Origin: Silurus meridionalis | Lineage: Eukaryota; Chordata; Actinopteri; Siluriformes; Siluridae | Length of the DNA stretch: 64,000 nt | Assembly (NCBI RefSeq): GCF_014805685.1 | Contig: NC_060904.1 | Span: forward strand, 12,775,811-12,839,810 | Direction of reading: 5' to 3' | In this document: piece after piece, positions 56,000 through 64,000 of the stretch | Position numbering within the stretch: the first letter of the stretch is position 1 | Layout of the letters: every line of letters begins with the position of its first letter | The notes under the pieces: generated by a model | Database searches by the model: none | Seen by the model: the letters and a program-made list of their open reading frames with translations, nothing else | Told to the model about the DNA's origin: nothing | Position numbers and translations under genes: made by a program

Positions 56000-57068
56000 C
56001 TCACTGGGTAATCAGAGTTGGAGTAGGAGGCTAAAATCCTACCAGACTGCTTTAACCTGACAGATAATGTACTAATGAATTGTACTGCATTCTATTTTCA
56101 AGACCAATTCTCCACCATTTAAATATAGAGAGTAGTGTGTGGAAGTGTGGAGGTGTGGTACAAGTTGTCCAATTTTAATAGACACTTTATTATGCATACC
56201 AACCTTGTATCTACACTCACTGCCCATTTTGTCGGGTAGACCAGGTACCATTAATTTTTTTTTTGCTGCCTACAGCCCACGACTATAGAACCAGCAATTA
56301 CCTGATGTTATTCAGGAGGTTGACCACTTTTATCACTCTCATCACAGCAGTGACAGTTACAGGGTAGTGGCATGTTAGTTTATGTTGTGCTGGTAACAGT
56401 GTGTCATATACTACAGTATTTTTTCCTCATTGTCACTTCAGGGTTGAGAAACTGATGCTGATGTGTGTCAGTTTGTGACATGACTGCTGTTAGGTGAATG
56501 GTTGTTTTTTTGGACAGTTTCTAAGGTTATGTACAAACTTTCTTCCAAAATTCTAAACTTTAAATACAAGCAAAATAAATAAAAAACACTATACAGATAG
56601 TAAATCATTCTTATTACTATTATTATATACATGATGCCCTGCAATAAACTTTGCAGTGCGTATTTCTACATCCATCAGTCAGTCAGTCTCTTAAGAGACT
56701 AAACAATAGTCCCAAAAATAGCACGGAAGACAACACGGTTTAATTTCCTGTGTGGCTCGATGTCATATTACCATACAAGCTTAATTTATATTCAAAAATC
56801 AATGGCCTGTCTGGCCTGTCTTATAAAGCCATTATCTCGAGCACTCCAGAAAGAAATCCACAAGAGACTGCCTTTAAGAACCCTGCTGTAGTGTTTAACA
56901 CCTGCACTAAACATTCAGTTCAAGGCAGCTGATTAATATGGAACCGTTGTTACATTCATGCAAAGAGGACAAAGAAACAGTTTTCAATGTCAAGGTGCAT
57001 AATAAGCATTATTGATCGAAAACTTCCAAATACAGAATGAAACTTGAAGTCCTATGTGGGTTGAGACA
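55998..57068. other. Unrecognised sequence
   Basis: No supported feature apart from short simple tracts. Confidence 0.3.
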
Positions 57069-57095
57069 ATAAGAAGAAGAAGAAGAAGAAGAAGT
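57069..57095. repeat. AAG microsatellite
   Basis: Eight AAG units. Such tracts end RTE-like LINE and SINE copies, but no GATCCGCTGTGG motif precedes this one. Confidence 0.9.
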
Positions 57096-58528
57096 TGTTA
57101 AGAACCGAGAAGGAGCATGTACTATTTTCCAATATAACAGACCTTCTGCTTCATCAAAGCCTTGAGAAAGAGCAAGTTTCTTTTCTATGGGGAAATACCA
57201 GCACAATGTCGTTCTGCTATTATTGCCATTAATGTTATAACATGTTTGTTGTAGCCAGGTATCTTTTGAGGTACCAGCACCCTACAAGCAATGCAATCAA
57301 AACAGCTTACATCAACAGTCTGCAAACAATAACACCATACAATCACGGTCGAGAAACCCAAAGAACACATGGCTGGAGCGTGTTCACCTCAATCATCTCT
57401 CCCAACTGGCAGTGCATTCAGAGAAAAATAAAAAAGAGATGCTGGCAGAAACATAGAAGTCGGTAAAGTGCTGCATTCAAAGTCCACAAAAGCAAATTTT
57501 CATGCATTTCCCTACAGTTTTGGCAGAATGAAAGAAGCTGGCAAGACAATAAAAGAACCTTCTAAAGTCCTACCAGGTGCAAAGTGGGAAGGCTGGATTC
57601 TGAAAACCTTATGAGAGTGGTCAAAATCAGCAGGTGTTTTTCAGGTCCAACACTGGATGACAGAGGCAATTGCCTTATTACAAGCTGCTAGTCATAGCCT
57701 ATAATAGACACCACCTTTGGGTTTCTCATTCAGATTTTCAGGCATCTAGTGAGACATGTATGAAGTATATGCCCTGTAAGACTCTTCTGTCAATATAACT
57801 CATTGGAGAGATTGTTTGAAATTTTTAATATAATATACAGTTTACCAGAAAATAAATAATTGTAGGTCACATTTGTTGGTTATCTAAATTAAATACCTGA
57901 CTTTTACTAACGCAATCAGTTTCTAGATGTTCTTATCTTTGCTTTTGTTCTTTATGCACAATGGCTGTAACTAGACAATGAGGACCATTTAAAGATACTT
58001 GAACACAGACAGAAATAGATATATACATGTTTATTAGAACATCCATCACATAAATAAAAAAATATGTGAAAGTGAAAGAAAATTGAAAGGTCATGTGTCC
58101 CAATACTTTGGCTTACATAGTGTATGTATACATGTATAGGAGAGGAAATCAGATCACTGTGACAAGCGATTTATAGACAGTCTATTGTGTGTATGTGTAT
58201 GTGTGCAAGTGTGTGTTTTACCGAAAGCACAAAACTACCAAATTCATAATAAGCATCACTGGGCTCATTGGTTCTCCACCCATGCCATGCATTGTTTATA
58301 ATCTGACCTTTGTGTTTGTGTTTATTGAGTGTATTTATATTGTACGTCCTGCACCTTCATATTGCCCATGCCCTCTATAACCTCATTTTAAAAAATAAAG
58401 ATCAATAAAAGAACGTAGTTCATAAAAAAGAAAAATATCTGCGAGCGCTGCGCCGTAAGGTTAAAGATCCATCAAAGTTTGCAACCCCAGCTTAGAATGT
58501 GGGCATTTTGGTTGGGTATGAGTTTGTG
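57096..58528. other. Unrecognised sequence with a Tc1-E terminus
   Basis: GGTCATGTGTCCCAATACTT and TGGCTTACATAGTGTA at 58089-58125 are the last bases of a family E Tc1 copy. The rest of the interval is not recognised. Confidence 0.45.
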
Positions 58529-58850
58529 TACACAAAATATGAACAAAAGTATTGGGACGCCTGACATTTTCGAACCATATATGGTGTCTCTATTATAACT
58601 ATCACAGCAAAATCGAAGGCATACAATTGCATAGGACGTCTTTATGAAAATATGGTTTACATGAGTTAGAGATCTTGGAAGTCTGACCTAAACCTTATTT
58701 AACACCTTTGAAATAATTTGAATGCTGAATGCACCCAAGGCCTCTTTACCCTACATCAGTACCTGACTTTACTAACGCTGTTGTGGCTGAATAAGCACAA
58801 ATCTCCACAAATACACTCCACATGGAAGTTATTATAATAGTTAATAGAGG
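58529..58850 (+). mobile_element. Tc1-like family E, internally deleted
   Basis: TACACAAAATATGAACAAAA and GTATTGGGACGCCTGACA are the end. ACCTAAACCTTATTTAACAC keeps the PNLIxH-type (Glu) block without the Glu codon. CCTGACTTTACTAACGCTG and CTGAATAAGCACAAATCTCC are the C-terminal coding part. Confidence 0.72.
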
Positions 58851-59340
58851 GGCTCTTCGGCTCTCCACCCATGTGCTGTTTCTAACCTCTGCTTATTGTG
58901 TTGAAAATTGAAGCTGTATATAATATCAGTGAGCATTAAACAAATCTTGTATTACTGCACTGTGTGGTTAAAGTGTGCATGTATGTGGTGATACATATGT
59001 TGGCCTATAATTACACACTCACATTATAGTTTAGAGTTAATGCCTAAACCTCAGATGACACTAAAACATTGACAATGGACAAATATTCAAAATGCCTTGG
59101 TCTAATATATGTAATGTTATTTGAATGAATGTAATGCTATTTATTTACCTGACATTTAAATGGATATTTATTTCACTTGTTTCAATGAACAGGAACATTT
59201 TTTTTATATTAGCTGGCAGGTTTATATTTAGGCAGACAAACAGTTTCAGACTGCTTTATTTGTTAAACCAGCTACTTTTCCAACATGATATTTGCAGGCA
59301 GAAACCCAAAGCATGATAAACCACTTTAAACACTTGCAAA
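58851..59340. other. Unrecognised sequence
   Basis: No supported feature. Confidence 0.3.
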
Positions 59341-59595
59341 TTTAATAATAATAATAATAATTTAACCTTTATTCGTCCCACAGTGGGGAAATTTCTAGTT
59401 TTTTCACATATCCCAAATCATCTGGAAGCTGGGGTCAGAGCGCAGGATCAGCCATGGTACGGCGCCCCTGGAGCTGATAGGGTTAAGTGCCTTGCTCAAG
59501 GGCTCAACAGTGGTAGCTTGGCTGTGCTGGGGTTCGAACCGCTGACCTTGTGATCAGTAACCCAGAGCCTTAACCACTGGACTACCACTGCTTTG
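59341..59595 (-). mobile_element. tRNA-derived SINE, near complete
   Basis: On the minus strand the head GCAGTGGTAGTCCAGTGGTT is an A-box-like sequence and GGTTCGAACCCC a perfect B box. GAGCAAGGCACTTAACCC and GGCGCCGTACCATGG fill the body. The tail CCCCACTGTGGGACGAATAA and AAGGTTAAATTATTATT is a common fish SINE/LINE 3' end, closed by an AAT tract. The body matches 19065-19305, but the tail differs. Confidence 0.87.
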
Positions 59596-61027
59596 TAAAC
59601 TTAATTCATGTTAGAATTGTCTGAGTATATTATTGGCAGAGAAAAATTAAACCTGATATTTTGTTGTTTTCCAGAAGTGAAACAAACATGGCTGCCACAA
59701 AAGCCAACTCTCACAAAACACACATTACAGTGCGCAAGGTCACCAAACACACCTTTCTAATTACACACCAATTTTTCTGAATTTTGATGAACTTTGTCAA
59801 GGTTACAATCTTTGAGCTTTGATACCATCTTAACCTGTTTTTGATTCTAGCCAGTTCTGTGATATTGTGTTTGTAATCATCTTTCCATTTTGCCTGTCCC
59901 TGATTCTGACACTTATTTTGCCATTGAGTTTCTTAAAATCTGCCTGAAACTGCAAACGGCCTAGTGCTTTTAACACGCTGTTGCTATAATGTGTTATATG
60001 ACTGGGTTTTTCTGTGCATGCTCACAATCATGTGTCTATGTATGACATAATCTGTGTACTTGCCATTATTTTTGTAAAAAAATAAATAAATTCTTCTTAT
60101 TTGATTATCAAAATGCATAGATAATCCATACTCCTGAGAGCAGCTTGGTCTTAAAGCATTTTTTTGGTCGTAAAATCTTATCTTTGCTCCATGAACAAAG
60201 ATGAACCCATTCGGTGCTGCAACTTTTCATGCTAATACTTACTTAATAATTCTGAACTTTTTCACTAGTTTGTCTTATTAATCTCATATTATTCGGACAA
60301 TAAAATAGCTAGCAGATGTGCATTGGGGTCATAAGTGCTTGATGATGATAGGGGCATGTGTGTGCAGATGTATGTGTGTTCATAGGGGCCAATAAATGGG
60401 TGCAATTCAAATTAAGATTCATCACTCTGCTTCATTCTCTCTGTCTTTTTTCGTAATCACTCTAAGGCATTAATTAACCTAAAACCTGCAATTTCTGTAA
60501 AAGTTCATCCAAGTCAAACGCTGCGCTCCGAGAAATAATGGATGCTTCACATCATGAGTAAAGCATTGTGACAGTGTGGAAGAGTTTTAAGCTGGTGCCC
60601 CTGAATTGTTCGCAGATTTCAAAAACCCCAAAATGAACCACTCAGTGTCTGTCTGACTCACACATGATGCAAACTGATGTAACTGGCATTTGCATTAGTC
60701 TGCTCAAATGTCGGACTGCAGTCATGCAAAATGCATGAAACTCTTTCTAAACCAGGTGCTGGTTTATTTTAAATTGAGTGCATATACTGTATTTTTATAA
60801 ACAGTTGGATAACCTACAGTATCAGATGTAAGTATTTTATTGACAACAAACATTTATTATTATAGCAAAATTACTTTTAATACAGGTTTCTACTTATAAC
60901 AATCTAGACATGGCAATTTAATTAAACATACTGTATATCTCCAAAATGTGGAAATGTTTTTTCTTAAAGTTATATTTTAACATTAATTTGACTATCTGCT
61001 TGCAATAACAATGCTATACCTGATTTT
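59596..61027. other. Unrecognised sequence
   Basis: About 1.4 kb without a recognised repeat. With no known family found, 60430-60610 would be a reasonable place to test for conserved non-coding sequence. Confidence 0.35.
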
Positions 61028-61459
61028 GAGATTTCTATTTGCTTTTGAACATCCCATTCAAAATGTAATCCTCTTTTACACTCAATTAGGAAGATGCTTA
61101 CTAGTTTTTGTAGAATGGTTGAAAAGATTTGTGTTAGCCTTAGCTGCAAGGGCATCAGTAGGTCAGGCTAAGTACTGGTGTAAGGTGAGGAGGCCTGGGG
61201 TGCAGTCAGCATTCTAAAACATCCTATAGCAGGCCATTCAAGGTGTTCCACTCCATCCCATGTAAACCATATCTTCATGGAGTTTGCTTTATGCATTGTC
61301 AGGCTAGTACAGTTTTGAGTCTCCTAATTCAAACGAGGGAATACAGCATTCAAAGACATCCTATAGAATTGTGCAACTTTAGCTTCGTGACAACAGCATG
61401 GGTCAGAGCCATATATGGCTGGACAAGTCAGGTGTCCTAATAATTTTGTTCATATAAAG
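61028..61459 (-). mobile_element. Tc1-like family E, internally deleted
   Basis: TTTGAACATCCCATTCAAAA, GGTGAGGAGGCCTGGGGTG, CCATATCTTCATGGAGTTTG and the terminus TCAGGTGTCCTAATAATTTT with GTTCATATAAAGTA are in family order. The catalytic section is deleted. Confidence 0.78.
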
Positions 61460-62159
61460 TATGTAAGCAGCCAATTTATCTGACATTTTACTTAATGATA
61501 AAAGTCTGTCTGCTTGAAGATTTAAAATAATAATAATTCAAGATAACAGTGCCTTTCTCATGATTACATCAGCTACATACTAGATGTAATTGGCTCAGTT
61601 TTATATGCAGAAAAGTGTCCTGATGTTTTTCCCTTTATCCCCTAATTGAATATTGAATAGAGAGGCAGAAATACCAGTCTGGTCAGCAACACTGTAGGTC
61701 TGGCAATAAACTATACTTTCAACAAGTTAATGTGGACAACAAGGTATAATTTTAATTCAAAGCCACTTAGCTGCACAATAAAGGGTTGATTTGTTTGTGA
61801 CAAACAATCTATCACATAAAAAAATAACTTGTAATCTAGTCACATTTTTTAAGTCCATGAAAGCACAGCTTTTTTAAGCATTCCATCAACAACATGATCA
61901 AAAAAGTCAGACTTGTTCATTGCCATTGAGCAACACAATATTTTTTGCCCACTAGGGTGCATAATACTTTACATAGTCAAGCGTTACACGTACAGGTGCA
62001 TTCAAATATTTACGCCCTTGAACTTCTTTACATTGTATATTTGCTCTGTGCAGTAAGACTTGTGTTTGGCATGTGTGTTTGGTATCAACACAAAATGGTG
62101 CAAGAACTTTGTGCGCATCTCCAGATACTGCTCATCGCTAATGGAGTTTGTGACTGTAA
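61460..62159. other. Unrecognised sequence
   Basis: No supported feature. Confidence 0.3.
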
Positions 62160-62715
62160 GATGCATTTTATTTACCTTGGGAATACACCACTGCTTTTAT
62201 TGTCAGAGTGTACATTTCCCCAGTGCTAATGCAAAGGAAGCACTCTGTAAACTCTGTGGGGCTATTAGCAAATTGCAGAACGCTCCCCCCGACGGACTAT
62301 TCACTATTGCCGGAGATTACAAACATGCAAATCGAAAATCAGTGCTACCTAAATTCCATCAGCATGTGGACTTTGCAACGAGCTGGGCAAACACTCTGCA
62401 TCTTGTTTACAGAAACATCCCTGGTACCTCGGCTACTCAGAACACACCTCTGCTATTCTAATAACCAAGTGCGTTGATGACCGCCAATGATCTCCAAGAC
62501 CATAACTACACGCTTCAACCAGAAGCCGTGGATGACCACAAAGGTGCGCTAAGTCTAGAGACTCTGCTTTCAGAGCAGGGGACAAGACGGCTTTAAGAAC
62601 AGCAAGGGCCACCAGAGAGGTGAAGCGCATACATGACAAGAGAGAGAATTTACAGCCACTTCCATGAAAGCGAAGACACCCTGCACATGTGGCCATTCTC
62701 CACTGGATGGATCCT
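62160..62715 (+). pseudogene. LINE ORF2 endonuclease-linker relic
   Basis: In the frame starting 62060, residues after about codon 50 read VHFPSANAKEALCKLCGAIS, IAGDYKHANRKSVLPKFHQH and TLHLVYRNIPG. These form the end of an APE-type endonuclease with the GDFN-like box (here GDYK, so the Asn is lost). After an internal deletion near 62470, 62510-62650 gives pieces of QKPWMTTKVR, FRAGDKTALRTARATREVKR and HDKREN, the linker before RT. The clade is probably L2/CR1 group. RT is absent because a Tc1-A derivative follows. Confidence 0.8.
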
Positions 62716-62721
62716 AGGGAG

Positions 62722-63156
62722 ACCACTTAGAAATCATGGAGGGGTCTGAAATTGTCATCGTAGGTGCATGTCCACTGTGAGAGACATAATCTAAAAAAAA
62801 AAAATCCAGAAATCACAATGTATGATTTTTTTAACTATTTATTTGTATGATACAGCTGCAAATAAGTATTTGAACACCTGAGAAAGTCAATGTTAATATT
62901 TGTTACAGTAGCCTTTGTTTGCAATTACAGAGGTCAAACGTTTCCTGTAGTTTTTCACCAGGTTTGCACACACTGCAGGAGGGATTTTGGCCCACTCCTC
63001 CACACAGATCTTCTCTAGATCAGTCAGGTTTCTGGCCTTTTTAGATTATGTCTCTCACAGTGGACATCTACGATGACAATTTCAGACCCCTCCATGATTT
63101 CTAAGTGGGAGAACTTCCAAAATAGCAGGGTGTTCAAATACTTATTTTCCTCACTG
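62722..63156 (-). mobile_element. Tc1-A deletion derivative
   Basis: Two inverted blocks face each other: CCACTTAGAAATCATGGAGG from 62722 and its complement up to 63107. Between them lies only the complement of the transposase C-terminus and 3' part of Tc1-A (compare 1365-1590). The right terminus CTTATTTTCCTCACTG is intact with TA (63157-63158), while the outer part of the left terminus is lost. It cannot make transposase and probably can no longer move. Confidence 0.9.
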
Positions 63157-63158
63157 TA

Positions 63159-63197
63159 TGTTAAAAATGACAATAAAAGCTTCTTGACTTGACTAAT
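63159..63197 (+). mobile_element. L2-B LINE tail fragment
   Basis: AAAATGACAATAAAAGCTTC and TTGACTTGACT form the last bases of an L2-B copy next to the Tc1-A terminus. Confidence 0.65.
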
Positions 63198-63344
63198 GTT
63201 ATAACCTGTAATTGAAACAGTTTTGATGAAATAAAGGCATTTTTATTTACAAAGAATTCATTGCGTTTGCAGTAGTATTTATACTGTTGCTATGACACCA
63301 ATGACGGGAGCAACTATTCCTCATCAATTGACACATAATTTGTT

Positions 63345-64000
63345 GTATCTGTGTGCAATTAAGTATCACATGACCACATATACCTGTCTCTGGAAGCCCC
63401 CAAAGAGTCTTTGATGATATAACTAAACCCCATGAAAAAGGCCAAGAATCCTTCTAAACAAGTCTAGGAGAAAGTTATAAAAAAAACTCTTTTTTTAATG
63501 CATTTAGAGCACCAATAAGTTAATTAGAATATGCTGTCCAGCAGTGACCCAATATAAAAAGCATTAGTCAGTGAGGAAACCAAGAAGTCAAACACTAAAG
63601 CGGTTCACATGACAACCATAGCCCACAGTTCTAGCTTTAATGGAAACATGTTAAAAAGAGAGAAAAATGGCATTTGACCTCTATAAAAGACTTGGAAATT
63701 TACTTTAATTTGAAAAACTAAAAAAAAAAGGGTTCTCAAATTGAAGGAGACTAAAATAATTGGTCACTACTCATCATGCCAAAAACACACAGTGAAACAT
63801 GGTAGTAGTAGCATTGTGTTATGGGGTCATCATAATTTTTTATGAGCAGTGACTGGGAAATGTCTTAGGTTAAGGACAATATTAACGGAGAAGACAAGCT
63901 TTTCTGGTCTGCAAAAGACTTGGGATAGCACAATTACCAAAAGCCATGCTGTGCTGGCTTGAAATCAAGCACTCTGTTTGAATGGATCAGTCAAAGCCCA
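63345..64000 (+). mobile_element. Tc1-like family J, runs off the right edge
   Basis: CACATGACCACATATACCTG and CTGTCTCTGGAAGCCCCC belong to the 5' untranslated part of another fish Tc1-like family. CAGTGAAACATGGTAGTAG and GCATTGTGTTATGGGGTC give the VKHGSSSIVLWG block. The last bases, GAATGGATCAGTCAAAGCCC, lead into the [10 protein letters not shown] block cut by the window end. The helix-turn-helix part and the region of the second Asp are badly decayed. Confidence 0.72.

Overview
The window reads as non-coding DNA from a ray-finned fish, probably an otophysan such as a catfish. That placement rests on the repeat content: many decayed Tc1-like transposons, L2/CR1-type and RTE-like LINEs with fish-typical 3' tails, tRNA-derived SINEs, a DIRS fragment, and a Gmr1-like Ty3/gypsy fragment with integrase ahead of reverse transcriptase. 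No host protein-coding exon, rRNA or functional tRNA gene could be supported. The sequence is AT-rich, with long homopolymers, CA/TA/AAT/AAAT/AAG microsatellites, and almost no ORF above 100 codons outside transposons.

Layout. 1-1694: 3' portion of a Tc1 element (family A) split by a 350-bp solo LTR. 1735-2823: one LINE tail with a second L2 inserted in it. 4.3-10.2 kb: Tc1 fragments, an L2/CR1-like LINE pseudogene (6.3-7.4 kb), a CA microsatellite. 10.8-17.7 kb: V-SINE-like copy, LINE tails, a hAT transposase relic on the minus strand, Tc1-E, two minus-strand L2 tails. 18-26 kb: hAT-like sequence, tRNA-derived SINEs and four Tc1 relics. 26.1 kb: a tRNA-Glu-headed SINE with a perfect 17-bp target duplication. 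28.3-29.5 kb: a TA-flanked, internally shortened Tc1 (family B). 30-34 kb: a cluster of L2 copies, one split by a MITE-like element and carrying a GT microsatellite, plus a near-perfect 107-bp inverted repeat pair. 35-41 kb: nested MITE and LINE insertions inside Tc1 elements. 42.7-46 kb: Gmr1-like pol remnant followed by a minus-strand DIRS remnant. 46.7-52.9 kb: Tc1-G, Tc1-E split by a 758-bp TIR element, an RTE-like LINE with the longest RT ORF of the window, then a mosaic of Tc1-D, hAT and Tc1-C pieces. 54-64 kb: L2 with a Tc1-I piece inside, a SINE, Tc1-E copies, a LINE endonuclease relic, a Tc1-A deletion derivative and the start of another Tc1 at the right edge.

The genes do not work together as a pathway. 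What the window records is an insertion history: LINE machinery probably mobilised the SINEs (shared 3' tails are visible), and autonomous Tc1 copies elsewhere probably mobilised the deletion derivatives and MITEs. Family names A-J for Tc1-like elements are local labels. Family assignments rest on remembered protein and terminal motifs, not on a database search.
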